Assembly: GCF_002953935.1 (NCBI RefSeq)
Contig: NZ_CP026514.1
Span: 2,604,001 to 2,668,000, forward strand
DNA length: 64,000 nucleotides
From: Arthrobacter sp. PGP41
GTDB taxonomy: Bacteria > Actinomycetota > Actinomycetes > Actinomycetales > Micrococcaceae
Direction of reading: 5' to 3'
A program made the position numbers and the translations under genes. Of this stretch, positions 36,645 through 46,069 are shown piece after piece. Position 1 is the first letter of the stretch. Each line of letters starts with the position of its first letter. The notes below the pieces were generated by a model that saw only the letters and a list, made by a program, of their open reading frames with translations, searched no databases and was not told where the DNA came from.

Positions 36645-36693
36645 ACCCCTCCCGCCGATGCACCCCGGACAAGTACCCAAGGACCCCTCAACC

Positions 36694-37935
36694 ATGACGG
36701 CCGAACCCCGCGTGAGCCGCGCCACAGCGCGGATTCTCTCCCTGTTGCGTCCGGGCAGGCAAAAGCTGCCGCGCGACATCAAGGTGATGCTGGCCGCGGC
36801 CTTCCTTATTGCCCTTGGATTCGGTCTTGTTGCGCCCGTGTTGCCACAGTTCGCCACAACCTTCGGCGTGGGAAATACCGAGGCCTCGGTGATCGTGGCG
36901 ATCTTCGCGTTCATGCGGCTGGTCTTCGCGCCGGCGGGCGGTGCACTGATCGGCCGGGTCGGCGAACGGCCCGTCTATGTCATGGGCCTGCTGATCGTGG
37001 CCGCCTCCACGGCTGCCTGCGCCTTCGCCCAGGACTATTGGCAGCTCCTGCTCTTCCGCGGGCTTGGCGGGGCCGGATCGGTGATGTTCACGGTCGCTTC
37101 GATGGCGCTGGTGGTGCGGCTTGCGCCGCCCGAGAGCAGGGGCCGCGTTTCCGGCGCCTATGCGTCGGCCTTCCTCATCGGCAATGTGTGCGGGCCGATC
37201 GTCGGCGGGCTGCTGGCCGGCTTTGGCCTGCGCGTGCCCTTCCTGGCGTACGCGGCCGCGCTGGTGATGGCCGCCGTCGTGGTTCAGACACAGCTAAGCC
37301 ACCAGCGCCGGGGCGGCGGGGACGGGCAGGAGCGCGCACCGGACATGTCCCTGGGCGAAGCGCTTGCCATGGGCACCTACCGGACCGCCCTGCTGTCCAG
37401 CTTCGTGAACGGCTGGGCCACTTTTGGCGTCCGGATGGCCACTGTTCCGCTGTTCGCGGTTGCGGCCCTCGGAGCGGGACCCGAGGCAGCCGGGTTTGCA
37501 CTGGCGGTGTTTGCCGCCGGGAACGCCGCAGCCCTCACCTTCTCAGGCCGGCTGGCTGACACCTTGGGCCGCAAGCCCATGATGATTGCCGGACTGATTG
37601 TTGCCGGGGCCGCCACCGCTGCCATCGGTTTTACGTCCGGGCTGGGCTGGTTCCTTGCCGCATCCGCCCTGGCGGGGGCCGGTTCCGGTCTTTTCGGCCC
37701 TGCCCAGCAGGCCGCCGTCGCCGACGTGATCGGCAACGGCCGCTCCGGCGGGAAAGTCCTGGCCGCCTACCAGATGACGTCCGACGTCGGCGCGATCGTT
37801 GGGCCCGTGCTGGCAGGTGTGCTGGCCGACCGGCTGGGCTACGGCTGGGCTTTCGGAGTCACCGGCGGCATCATGCTCGTGACCGCCGCGGGCTGGGCCG
37901 CCACCCGTGAGACCCTGCGCACGGCCCGGCCCTGA
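36694..37935 (+). CDS. Major facilitator superfamily transporter (drug-exporter type)
   Basis: 413 residues, about 12 membrane segments. First helix AAAFLIALGFGLVAPVLPQFA, the loop 2-3 motif GGALIGRVGERPVYVMG (motif A), a loop 6-7 hydrophilic stretch (HQRRGGGDGQERAP), a second-half motif SGRLADTLGRKPMMI, and GPVLAGVLADRLGYGWAF. These resemble multidrug/sugar efflux proteins; substrate unknown. I chose ATG 36694 (AAGGA about 11 bases upstream); an ATG at 36658 lacks a ribosome site. Divergent from amt. Confidence 0.88.
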   Translation: MTAEPRVSRATARILSLLRPGRQKLPRDIKVMLAAAFLIALGFGLVAPVLPQFATTFGVGNTEASVIVAIFAFMRLVFAPAGGALIGRVGERPVYVMGLLIVAASTAACAFAQDYWQLLLFRGLGGAGSVMFTVASMALVVRLAPPESRGRVSGAYASAFLIGNVCGPIVGGLLAGFGLRVPFLAYAAALVMAAVVVQTQLSHQRRGGGDGQERAPDMSLGEALAMGTYRTALLSSFVNGWATFGVRMATVPLFAVAALGAGPEAAGFALAVFAAGNAAALTFSGRLADTLGRKPMMIAGLIVAGAATAAIGFTSGLGWFLAASALAGAGSGLFGPAQQAAVADVIGNGRSGGKVLAAYQMTSDVGAIVGPVLAGVLADRLGYGWAFGVTGGIMLVTAAGWAATRETLRTARP

Positions 37936-37944
37936 GCCCCCGGG

Positions 37945-39153
37945 CTAGTTCAGCAGCGCGTCTACAAAGGCCTCTGCATCGAAGGGGGCGAGGTCGTCCG
38001 CACCCTCGCCCAGGCCAATCAGCTTGACCGGGACTCCAAGGGTCTTTTGGATGGCGACGACGATGCCGCCCTTGGCGGTTCCGTCCAGCTTGGTCAGGAC
38101 TATGCCCGTGATGTTCACGACCTCCGAGAAGACGCGGGCCTGGTTCAGGCCGTTCTGGCCGGTGGTGGCATCCAGCACCAGGAGGACCTCGTCCACGTCG
38201 GCCAGTTTCTCAATGACGCGCTTGACCTTGCCCAGTTCGTCCATGAGGCCCACTTTGTTCTGCAGCCTGCCGGCAGTGTCGATCATGACCACGTCCACTT
38301 CCTGGTCGATGCCGGCCTTGACTGCTTCATAGGCAACGGAGGCAGGATCGGCGCCGTCGATGTCCGACTTCACGGTGGGCACGCCAACCCGCTGGCCCCA
38401 GGTGGCCAGCTGTTCGGCGGCCGCTGCACGGAAGGTGTCCGCAGCTCCGAGGAGGACATCCTTGTCCTCGGCAACCAGGACGCGGGCGAGCTTGCCCACG
38501 GTGGTGGTCTTTCCCACGCCGTTGACGCCCACCACCATCATGACGGCCGGCTTGTCGGCGTGGCGCTGGACGTTGAGGGAGCGGTCCATGGTGGGGTCCA
38601 CGAGCTTGATGAGCTCTTCGCGGAGCAGCTCTTTGACCTGCTCGGGGGTGCGGGTGCCCAGGACCTTGACCCGCTCGCGGAGTGCGTCCACGAGCTGCAT
38701 GGTGGGTTCGGTGCCCAGGTCCGCCAGAAGGAGGGTCTCCTCCACTTCGTCCCACACGTTCTCGTCGATCTTGTCGCTTGAGAGCAGCGCCAGGAGTCCC
38801 TTGCCCATGATGTTGTTGGAGCGGACCAGACGCTGGCGCAGGCGGACCAGCCGGCCCGCCACGGGAAGCGGAGTCTCAACCGGAATGACCTCCAGCCCCG
38901 CGGCGTTGTCCGGGACCTCGGCGGTTTCCAGCCCCTCCACGTCCACCGCGTCCGGGGCTGTACGGTCCGCAACCGCGCCGGGCCTGTCCTCCACGGCAGT
39001 GCTTCCGCCCCGCGGCAGCACGGGGTCATTGGCATCGCGTGTGCCAGGGTACCGGGTGATGTTCTTCCGGGTCTTCATGAGAACCGGAATCAGCCCGCCG
39101 ATAACCACCAGGGCAGCAAGAATGGACAGAATTATGGGAAGGATGTCATTCAC
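37945..39153 (-). CDS. ftsY: Signal recognition particle receptor FtsY
   Basis: Membrane-bound GTPase partner of Ffh. 402 residues: one N-terminal membrane anchor (DILPIILSILAALVVIGGLIPVLM), a linker (30-95), then the NG domain with GVNGVGKTTTVGKLA, LGAADTFRAAAAEQL, DTAGRLQNK, KLDGTAKGG and GLGEGADDLAPFD. The start GTG 39153 is only a base or two after AGGGG, so the exact start is uncertain. It follows smc on the same strand. Confidence 0.96.
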   Translation of the reverse strand: MNDILPIILSILAALVVIGGLIPVLMKTRKNITRYPGTRDANDPVLPRGGSTAVEDRPGAVADRTAPDAVDVEGLETAEVPDNAAGLEVIPVETPLPVAGRLVRLRQRLVRSNNIMGKGLLALLSSDKIDENVWDEVEETLLLADLGTEPTMQLVDALRERVKVLGTRTPEQVKELLREELIKLVDPTMDRSLNVQRHADKPAVMMVVGVNGVGKTTTVGKLARVLVAEDKDVLLGAADTFRAAAAEQLATWGQRVGVPTVKSDIDGADPASVAYEAVKAGIDQEVDVVMIDTAGRLQNKVGLMDELGKVKRVIEKLADVDEVLLVLDATTGQNGLNQARVFSEVVNITGIVLTKLDGTAKGGIVVAIQKTLGVPVKLIGLGEGADDLAPFDAEAFVDALLN

Positions 39154-39229
39154 TCCCCTAGCTTCTCATACGCGCGGGGGCGCCCTTCCGGGGCAGGCGT
39201 GCAGTTGACCTGCCGTTACACCCGGCCGG

Positions 39230-42200
39230 TCATACGTCGGCTCCGAGCCGCTGGCTGATCACCGTCGAGACGCCGTCGCCCCGCATCGTGACGCCGTAGA
39301 GCGCGTCCGCCACTTCCATGGTCCGCTTCTGGTGGGTGATGACGATGAGCTGGCTGGATTCCCGGAGTTCCTCGAAGACGGTGATGAGCCGGCCCAGGTT
39401 GGTGTCGTCCAGGGCAGCTTCCACCTCGTCCATGACGTAGAAGGGCGAGGGCCGTGCCTTGAAGATTGCCACCAGCAGCGCCACCGCGGTGAGCGAGCGT
39501 TCCCCGCCGGACAGGAGCGAGAGCCGCTTGATCTTCTTCCCGGCGGGACGGGCCTCCACCTCGATACCGGTGGTGAGCATGTCGGCGGGGTCTGTGAGCA
39601 CCAGCCGCCCCTCGCCGCCCGGGAAGAGCCGGGCAAAGACCCTGACGAACTGGGCCTGGGTGTCTTCGAAGGCCTCGGTGAAGACGCGCTGGACGCGGTC
39701 ATCCACCTCCTTGATGATGGCCAGCAGGTCCTTCCGGCTGGCCTTCAGGTCCTCGAGTTGGGTGCTCAGGAACTGGTGGCGCTCCTCAAGTGCGGCGAAT
39801 TCCTCCAGTGCCAGGGGGTTCACCCGGCCCAGGCTGGCGAGGTCTCGTTCAGCCTTCCGCAGGCGCTTCTCCTGTTCTTCGCGGACGTAAGGCTTTTCCT
39901 CGACGATTTCCGCCCCGGCGCCGTCCACCGGAGCACGAAGGGCAGCCCATTTGTCGCCGCTTTCTTCGGCCGGAACCGGAACGGGAACGTCCGGTCCGTA
40001 CTCGGCTGCCAGGGCGTCCGGGGTAATGCCCAGTTCGTCGATGGAGCGGGTTTCCAGTGCGTCGATTTGCGCCCTTTGCCGGGCCCGGGCGAGTTCGTCG
40101 CGGTGGACGTTGTCCGTGAGGTCGGCCAGTTCCCTCGCCAGGAGTTCATTGGCGGTCCGGATCTCCCCAAGGGCCTGGTCCCGCTGCTCACGGTTGTCTT
40201 CGGCAAGGTCACGTTCATACCGTGCCAGGTCCACGGACACGTCAACGTGGCGGAGCGCCACGTCGACGGCGGCGGACACGGCGGCTGCGCGCCGCGCCTG
40301 GATGCGGCGGACACGGGCGCGCTCCGCGGCTTCCTCCCGGGCCCGGCGCTCAGTGGCGGCGGCCCGCTCCAGTGAGGCCACGCGGTTCCTGGTGGCTGAG
40401 AGCTGCTCTTCGGCGCTGCGAAGCGCCAGCCGAGCCTCAACCTCTGCAGCGCGCGCGCGGGCCGCCGCCTGGGCCAGGGCGTCGCGGTGTTCAGTTGACG
40501 GCTCCTGCTCCGCGGGCGCTTCCTGTGCCGCCGCCAGGCGTGCGGCCACAGCTGCGAGCGCTTCCTCCTCTGCCGCCACGTTCTCCTCCGCCCTGGCCAG
40601 CGATGACGCCAGGCGGTCGCTTTCGCCGACGGCGCTGCGGAGCACGGAGTTCAGGTGGCCGAGGCGTTCAGCCACGGCTGCCAGCTTCGCGTCGGATTCG
40701 TGCAGCCTTTCCAGGGCGGCGTCGGCCCGATCCTGCGCCTCCGCGCGCTTTGCCTCGGCGGCCGCGAGGGCGAACCTGTTCCGCTCCAGGGCTGCCGTGA
40801 CCGCCGCAAGCCGGCTCTCGGCGTCGTCCACTGCCGCCTGCACCTCGAGAAGCGACGGTGCCTTGGCCGAACCGCCGATGACCGACACTGCAGTGAAGAC
40901 GTCTCCCCCGGTGGTGACGGCAGTCAGCCCGGGATGTCCCGCCACCAGGGCGGACGCTGCGTGGATGTCCGGGACAACTGCGGTACTGGCCAGCAGGTCG
41001 GCAACCAGGCCGGCGCAGGACGCGTCGCAGGTGGTGAGGTCCGCGGCCCAGCGCGCGCCCGGGGGAAGGGACATGCCTGTGCCGGCTGCGGGTCCAGCCG
41101 CAGCCCCTGCCGATCCGAGGAGCAGTGACGCCCGCCCGGCGTCGTCATCCTTGAGGAGCTGGAGCACCGCCGTTGCCGTCTCCGCGTCCCGGACCACGAT
41201 TGCCTCCGAGGCCTCCCCCAATGCCGCGGCGATCGCAGTCTCGAACCCGGCTTCCACCGTAAGTCCGGCCGCGAGGGTTCCGACGATTCCATCGAGGCCC
41301 GCGTGCAGCGCGTGCCTTGCCCCGTCCTTCCGTTCCAGGCCCAGCTTCAACGCGTCACGGCGCGCCGCCAGGGCGTCGCGCTGCCGGACCCCCTCACTGA
41401 CGGCTGATTTCAGGGCGGCGATTTCCTGGACCACGGTGTCGAGGGCCTCATTGGCGGCTTCGTAATCGGCGTCAAGGGATTCCTCTCCCTCCTCCACACC
41501 GGCCACTTGGTTTTCCAGGGCCGTGAATTCGGCCTGCGCACGCGCCCGGCGTTCGGTTCCTGCCGCAAGGGATTCCCGGAGCCTGCCCAGTTCCGCCTGG
41601 GCGGACTCAACGCGGGACCTCGCCGCCGCAACCTGGCCGGCCAGCCGGGCCAGGCCTTCGCGCCGGTCAGCCGCGGCCCTCAGCTCTGCTGTGAGCCGTT
41701 TGTCCTCTTCGAGCGCGGCACGCTCGGCCTCGGCCTTTGCGGCGCTTGCTGTGTCCAGGGCGCTGCGCCGGTCAAGGATGCTCCGCTCGAGCTCAGCCAG
41801 CTCCTCACGGACCTTGGCTGCCTGGCGTTCCAGTTGTTCCGGATCCCGGCCCGACGGCGGTGCCTCCACGGAGCCGAGGAGGCGGCTTCGTTCCTGTGCC
41901 AGGGAGCCCAGTGAACGCAGCCGCTCCCTGGCAGCGGACAGACGGTACCAGGCGTCCCGTGCGGCATTCAGCTGGGGAGTCGCTTCAGCTGCGAGTTGCT
42001 CCAGCTCGGCTTGCTGGCGGCGGCCGGCCTCAAGCTGCCCGCCGGCGAGGGCCCGCCGTTCTTTCAGGGCTGCTTCGTCCGCCACGTCCTGTTCGAGTGC
42101 CAGCTGGAGCTGGACGAGATCGTCGGCCAGCAGGCGGGCGCGGGCGTCGCGGACATCGAACTGGACCCGCTGCGCCCGGCGCGCCACTTCCGCCTGTTTC

Positions 42201-42817
42201 CCCAGCGGTGTGAGCTGGCGCCGGATTTCTCCGGTGAGGTCGGTGAGGCGCTGAAGGTTGGCCTGCATGGCCTCCAGTTTGCGCACGGTCCGTTCCTTGC
42301 GGCGGCGGTGCTTCAGGATTCCGGCGGCTTCCTCGATGAAGCCGCGCCGGTCCTCCGGCGTGGCATGGAGGACGCGGTCCAGCTGGCCTTGGCCCACGAT
42401 GACGTGCATCTCGCGGCCCAGGCCGGAATCGGAAAGAAGTTCCTGGATGTCCAGCAGGCGGCAGCCTGCGCCGTTGATGGCGTATTCCGATCCACCCGTA
42501 CGGAAAAGCGTCCGCGAAATGGTCACTTCGGCGTACTCGATGGGAAGGGCGCCGTCAGTGTTGTCTATGGTCAGGGAGACGTGGGCCCGGCCAAGGGGCG
42601 GCCGGCCTGACGTCCCGGCGAAAATGACGTCCTCCATCTTCCCGCCGCGGAGGGTTTTGGCACCTTGTTCGCCCATGACCCAGGCCAGGGCGTCCACCAC
42701 GTTGGACTTCCCGGATCCGTTGGGGCCAACCACCGCAGTGACCCCCGGCTCGAAATTGAAGGTGGTGGCGGACGCGAACGACTTGAACCCCCGGACGGTC
42801 AGGCTTTTGAGGTGCAA
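39230..42817 (-). CDS. smc: Chromosome segregation protein SMC
   Basis: 1195-residue condensin ATPase. Walker A GPNGSGKSNVVDALAW at the N-terminus, long coiled coils (about 165-500 and 680-1010), a hinge domain between them (about 500-650, with Gly-rich GSAGAAAGPAAGTG inside), ABC signature LLSGGERSLTAVALL (about 1090) and Walker B PFYVMDEVEAALDD. All ATPase motifs are present. The partners scpA/scpB are not in the window. Confidence 0.97.
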   Translation of the reverse strand: MHLKSLTVRGFKSFASATTFNFEPGVTAVVGPNGSGKSNVVDALAWVMGEQGAKTLRGGKMEDVIFAGTSGRPPLGRAHVSLTIDNTDGALPIEYAEVTISRTLFRTGGSEYAINGAGCRLLDIQELLSDSGLGREMHVIVGQGQLDRVLHATPEDRRGFIEEAAGILKHRRRKERTVRKLEAMQANLQRLTDLTGEIRRQLTPLGKQAEVARRAQRVQFDVRDARARLLADDLVQLQLALEQDVADEAALKERRALAGGQLEAGRRQQAELEQLAAEATPQLNAARDAWYRLSAARERLRSLGSLAQERSRLLGSVEAPPSGRDPEQLERQAAKVREELAELERSILDRRSALDTASAAKAEAERAALEEDKRLTAELRAAADRREGLARLAGQVAAARSRVESAQAELGRLRESLAAGTERRARAQAEFTALENQVAGVEEGEESLDADYEAANEALDTVVQEIAALKSAVSEGVRQRDALAARRDALKLGLERKDGARHALHAGLDGIVGTLAAGLTVEAGFETAIAAALGEASEAIVVRDAETATAVLQLLKDDDAGRASLLLGSAGAAAGPAAGTGMSLPPGARWAADLTTCDASCAGLVADLLASTAVVPDIHAASALVAGHPGLTAVTTGGDVFTAVSVIGGSAKAPSLLEVQAAVDDAESRLAAVTAALERNRFALAAAEAKRAEAQDRADAALERLHESDAKLAAVAERLGHLNSVLRSAVGESDRLASSLARAEENVAAEEEALAAVAARLAAAQEAPAEQEPSTEHRDALAQAAARARAAEVEARLALRSAEEQLSATRNRVASLERAAATERRAREEAAERARVRRIQARRAAAVSAAVDVALRHVDVSVDLARYERDLAEDNREQRDQALGEIRTANELLARELADLTDNVHRDELARARQRAQIDALETRSIDELGITPDALAAEYGPDVPVPVPAEESGDKWAALRAPVDGAGAEIVEEKPYVREEQEKRLRKAERDLASLGRVNPLALEEFAALEERHQFLSTQLEDLKASRKDLLAIIKEVDDRVQRVFTEAFEDTQAQFVRVFARLFPGGEGRLVLTDPADMLTTGIEVEARPAGKKIKRLSLLSGGERSLTAVALLVAIFKARPSPFYVMDEVEAALDDTNLGRLITVFEELRESSQLIVITHQKRTMEVADALYGVTMRGDGVSTVISQRLGADV

Positions 42818-42911
42818 GGCTTTTCGGATCTCCTGAGTGGCTGAGGCGGCTGCTTCGCTGTCCTCAATCTACTGGGTGGGGGCCCGAATTCCGGGATTCC
42901 CGCGGGCATTC

Positions 42912-43892
42912 TCACCAGCGCCCGTTCCGGGGACGGGGCTGGCAGACGGGACAGGTGTGCGAGGACCGGTTCATGAACTGCTCGCGGCGGATGACGGCGT
43001 GGATACCAGCCGCGGCGCAGCGTTTGCAGGGCTGCCCTTCCCGGCCGTAGGCGTTGAGGGACCGGTCAAAGTACCCGGAAGCGCCGTTGACGTTCACATA
43101 CAGCGAATCAAAGCTGGTTCCTCCGGCGGCGAGGGCATCCAGCATGACCTGCCGGGCGCTGGCGAGCACCCTCTCCGCATCGGCACGCCGCAGGGTGTCG
43201 GTGGGGCGGGCGTAGTGCAGCCGGGCGCTCCACAGCGCTTCGTCCGCGTAGATGTTTCCGATTCCGGAGACCAGACCCTGGTCCAGAAGGGCCCGCTTCA
43301 AGCCGGTTTTGCGCTTGCGGAGGCGTCGGTAGAAAAGGTCGAAGCAGAAGGCGGGGTCCAGGGGGTCGCGTGCGATGTGTGACGCTTCCTCAGCTATCAA
43401 GGGCAGGGGCGATTCGGCAAGGCCGCCCGGGCCGCCGTCGTCCGTGGGAACCATCGCCGTGACGAACAGCCCGCCAAAGATCCGCTGGTCCACGAACCTC
43501 AGTTCTTCCGGCTTGCCGTCGCCGGGGCTGAGCCGGAAACGGACCTTCAGGTGCTTTTCGTCCGGGACGTCCCGGTCCTGCACCAGGAGCTGGCCGCTCA
43601 TCCCGAGGTGGGCCATCAGGGCAACGTGGGGGCGTTCCACGGCTGGCGCCGGCGCTGCTCCGGCGGCGCCGTCCCCGTGGCTGCCTTCCACCAGCGGCAT
43701 CCACAAGAACTTGCCCCGTCGAACGACGTCTGCAACTGTGGCGCCTTCCAGGTTGCCGGTAAAGTCCGCCGCGCCCAGGGCGTGCCGGCGCACCGAGCGT
43801 GGATCAAGGACCTCCACGGAGGTGATGGTCCGGCCGCGGACCCAGCTCACCAGGCCGCGGCGCACCACCTCAACCTCGGGAAGTTCAGGCAT
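42912..43892 (-). CDS. mutM: Formamidopyrimidine-DNA glycosylase
   Basis: Excises oxidised purines such as 8-oxoguanine. 326 residues, longer than the usual 270-290. [14 protein letters not shown] gives catalytic Pro2 and Glu3; the conserved Lys lies in [25 protein letters not shown] is the helix-2-turn-helix; the C-terminal zinc finger is CKRC...CPVC. An Ala/Gly/Pro-rich insertion ([16 protein letters not shown], about 70-85) explains the length. It follows rnc by 4 bases. Confidence 0.95.
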   Translation of the reverse strand: MPELPEVEVVRRGLVSWVRGRTITSVEVLDPRSVRRHALGAADFTGNLEGATVADVVRRGKFLWMPLVEGSHGDGAAGAAPAPAVERPHVALMAHLGMSGQLLVQDRDVPDEKHLKVRFRLSPGDGKPEELRFVDQRIFGGLFVTAMVPTDDGGPGGLAESPLPLIAEEASHIARDPLDPAFCFDLFYRRLRKRKTGLKRALLDQGLVSGIGNIYADEALWSARLHYARPTDTLRRADAERVLASARQVMLDALAAGGTSFDSLYVNVNGASGYFDRSLNAYGREGQPCKRCAAAGIHAVIRREQFMNRSSHTCPVCQPRPRNGRW

Positions 43893-43896
43893 GGCG

Positions 43897-44619
43897 CTAC
43901 TTGGCGGGGATGGAACCGGCGGACTTTTTTGCTCCCGCCGACGCGGAGAGCACCCGCCATGCGTCGGCCGCCGCCTCCTGCTCGGCTTCCTTTTTCGAGT
44001 GGCCGGAACCCTTGCCATAGGCGGTTCCGCCCACATGGAGGACGGCGGTGAAAGTGCGGGCATGGTCCGGCCCCGAGCCGTCCACGGCGTAGTGGATGGT
44101 GCCGAGCTGGCGGCTGGCCGCGAGTTCCTGGATGCTGGTTTTCCAGTCCGTTCCGGCGCCCAGGGCGGCCGCGTCCTTCAGCAACGGACCGATCAGGCGC
44201 ATCACCAGCTGGCGTGCGGTCTCGATGTCGTTGGACACGTAGGTGGCACCAATGAGCGCCTCCATGGTGTCAGCGAGGATGGAAGCCTTGTTGTTGCCGT
44301 GGGTGAGCTTTTCGCCCTGGCCAAGGTAGATGTACTCCCCGATGCCCAGGCTGCGTCCAATGCCGGCAAGCGCACGGGTGCTGACGACGGCGGAGCGCCG
44401 CTTTGCGAGCTCACCTTCGGGCAGTTCCGGGTTGTCCCGGTACAGGGCATCGGTGACGGAGAACCCGAGGATGGAATCACCCAGGAATTCGAGCCGCTCG
44501 TTAGTGGGGATGCCGCCGTTTTCGTAGGCGTAGGAACGGTGTGTGAGCGCAAGACGAAGCGTCCCGGCGTCAATAGAGACACCGAGACGCTTCAGAAGCT
44601 CTTCAGTTGAAGACATCAT
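43897..44619 (-). CDS. rnc: Ribonuclease III
   Basis: Double-strand RNA nuclease for rRNA and mRNA processing. 240 residues: signature [14 protein letters not shown] (catalytic Glu, Asp; about residue 41), the second acidic motif in [15 protein letters not shown], and a dsRNA-binding domain (about 155-228: [12 protein letters not shown] ... [25 protein letters not shown]). Basic tail. It lies after rpmF and before mutM. Confidence 0.96.
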   Translation of the reverse strand: MMSSTEELLKRLGVSIDAGTLRLALTHRSYAYENGGIPTNERLEFLGDSILGFSVTDALYRDNPELPEGELAKRRSAVVSTRALAGIGRSLGIGEYIYLGQGEKLTHGNNKASILADTMEALIGATYVSNDIETARQLVMRLIGPLLKDAAALGAGTDWKTSIQELAASRQLGTIHYAVDGSGPDHARTFTAVLHVGGTAYGKGSGHSKKEAEQEAAADAWRVLSASAGAKKSAGSIPAK

Positions 44620-44637
44620 GTCAGCCTGAGCGGCCGA

Positions 44638-44841
44638 TTAGACGTCCGCGACCTTGCGTCCCTTGTACTCAAGGAACAGCGCAGTGCCGGCCGAGTCGGT
44701 GACGACCTTTGCCTGGTGCGGCAGGCTGTAGGTGACCTGGCCGTTCTCGACGGTCTTCACCAGGTGGGGGGCGGTCGCCTTCCACTGGGAGCGGCGGGCG
44801 CGGGTATTCGAGCGAGACATTTTCCGCTTGGGAACAGCCAC
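44638..44841 (-). CDS. rpmF: 50S ribosomal protein L32
   Basis: 67 residues starting [21 protein letters not shown], typical of L32. The four zinc cysteines of the C+ form are absent, so this is the zinc-independent form. It lies directly after the DUF177 gene, the standard order. Confidence 0.97.
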   Translation of the reverse strand: MAVPKRKMSRSNTRARRSQWKATAPHLVKTVENGQVTYSLPHQAKVVTDSAGTALFLEYKGRKVADV

Positions 44842-44877
44842 GGCTAACTCATTTCTCTCTAGACAAACACGTACAAA

Positions 44878-45426
44878 TCAATTTTGCCGGTCAGGCTTAG
44901 CCATATCAGCTAGGGCAGCCCAGCGAGGATCCAAGACCTCGTGGTGGTGCCCCGGCTCGTCTTCCAGGCGAACTCCACATTCGGAGCAAAGGCCCTGGCA
45001 GTCTTCCCGGCACACCGGCTGGAACGGCAGCGCGGTCACCACTGCGTCCCGCAACACCGGTTCAAGATCGATTACATCGTGCTCGACTCGACGTTGCTCT
45101 TCATCATCTTCTCCGTCCGAGAGCTCCACGCCCCCATAGAAGAAAAGTTCTTGCACATTGACCTCGAGGTCATACGCAAGGGGATCCAGGCATCGGCCGC
45201 ATTCACCTGTTACCTCGGTGAGCACGGTTCCTGATACCAAAATTCCTTCGTGTACGGCTTCAAGCCTCAGATCCAGCTCGATATCCGAGCCTTCCTGAAC
45301 GCCAATGAGCGCCACGCCAAGATCACCTGGCGCGGGTACATGTTCCTTCAGTGTCCGCATGCTTCCCGGGCTGCGCCCGAGGTCCTTGACGTCGAACGCC
45401 AGGGGCGAACCAGCATCTCTTTTAAT
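44878..45426 (-). CDS. DUF177/YceD family protein, apparent AUU start
   Basis: Acidic protein tied to 23S rRNA synthesis in bacteria and plants, next to rpmF. The conserved start LAFDVKDLGRSPGSMRTL lies upstream of the first ATG (45360), so translation must begin earlier. In frame there is no ATG, GTG or TTG before it; an ATT at 45426 stands 5 bases after a perfect AGGAG (45436-45432), giving 182 residues. Cysteine pairs CGRC and CREDCQGLCSEC may bind metal. Confidence 0.85.
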   Translation of the reverse strand: MKRDAGSPLAFDVKDLGRSPGSMRTLKEHVPAPGDLGVALIGVQEGSDIELDLRLEAVHEGILVSGTVLTEVTGECGRCLDPLAYDLEVNVQELFFYGGVELSDGEDDEEQRRVEHDVIDLEPVLRDAVVTALPFQPVCREDCQGLCSECGVRLEDEPGHHHEVLDPRWAALADMAKPDRQN

Positions 45427-45459
45427 GAGAACTCCTGTTGAACATATGACCGACGTACT

Positions 45460-45489
45460 ATCTTAGCCTGAAGAGCCACAGGGACTCAA
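45460..45489 (-). promoter_or_regulatory. Predicted promoter of the DUF177-rpmF-rnc-mutM-smc-ftsY unit
   Basis: On the minus strand TTGAGT (45489-45484), 18 bases, TAAGAT (45465-45460). The start point would be about 28 bases before the AUU codon. Genes downstream are tightly packed on the same strand. Confidence 0.6.
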
Positions 45490-45525
45490 ACCGGCCGGCA
45501 GGGAGTGCCGAAGTACCGGTCAAGC

Positions 45526-46026
45526 CTACCCCCTCGGCTGCTGGCCGGGGCCCGACTCGCCCGCAAGCATCCGCCGCTGCACCGAGCGGGGCACGTAGTC
45601 GGACACATTTCCCCCCAGGCCGGCCACCTCTTTGATGAGGGTGGAAGAAAGGTGGAGGTAATGGGCCTCCGCAGGCAGGAAGACCGTTTCAACGCCGCTG
45701 AGCTGCCGGTTCATGGTGGCCATGGGCAGCTCGTAGTCGAAGTCCGAGGAAGACCTGAGTCCCTTGACGATGGCCGAAACACCCCGCTGCCGGCAATACT
45801 CTGCGAGCAGGCCCTCCCCGACCGGTTCCACCACGATGCCCTTGAGCGAGGCGAGGGTTTCCCGTGCCATGTCCAGGCGCTCCTGGAGGGCGAACCTGTA
45901 CTGCTTGGCCTGGTTGGTGGACACAGCCACGATGACCTCGTCAAAGAGGCCGGCGGCACGCGCAATAACCTCGAGATGGCCGTTGTGGATGGGGTCAAAG
46001 GATCCGGGGCAGACAGCGCGTCTCAT
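45526..46026 (-). CDS. coaD: Phosphopantetheine adenylyltransferase
   Basis: Fourth step of coenzyme A synthesis: 4'-phosphopantetheine plus ATP gives dephospho-CoA. 166 residues with the nucleotidyltransferase motif PGSFDPIHNGHLEVI (TxGH-like) and the ISSTxxR-like region HLSSTLIKEVA; here Leu-Ile-Lys replaces the usual Arg. The tail GESGPGQQPRG is extra. It has a 99-base gap to the DUF177 gene, which holds that gene's promoter. Confidence 0.95.
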   Translation of the reverse strand: MRRAVCPGSFDPIHNGHLEVIARAAGLFDEVIVAVSTNQAKQYRFALQERLDMARETLASLKGIVVEPVGEGLLAEYCRQRGVSAIVKGLRSSSDFDYELPMATMNRQLSGVETVFLPAEAHYLHLSSTLIKEVAGLGGNVSDYVPRSVQRRMLAGESGPGQQPRG

Positions 46027-46069
46027 GCTCCGAACCTACCCCATGGGAACACCGGGATACCATGACTGG

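Noticed and set aside
39951..41465. 504-codon plus-strand open frame rich in Ser, Arg and Ala
   Set aside because: Antisense of the smc coiled coil, whose repetitive codons yield long open frames.
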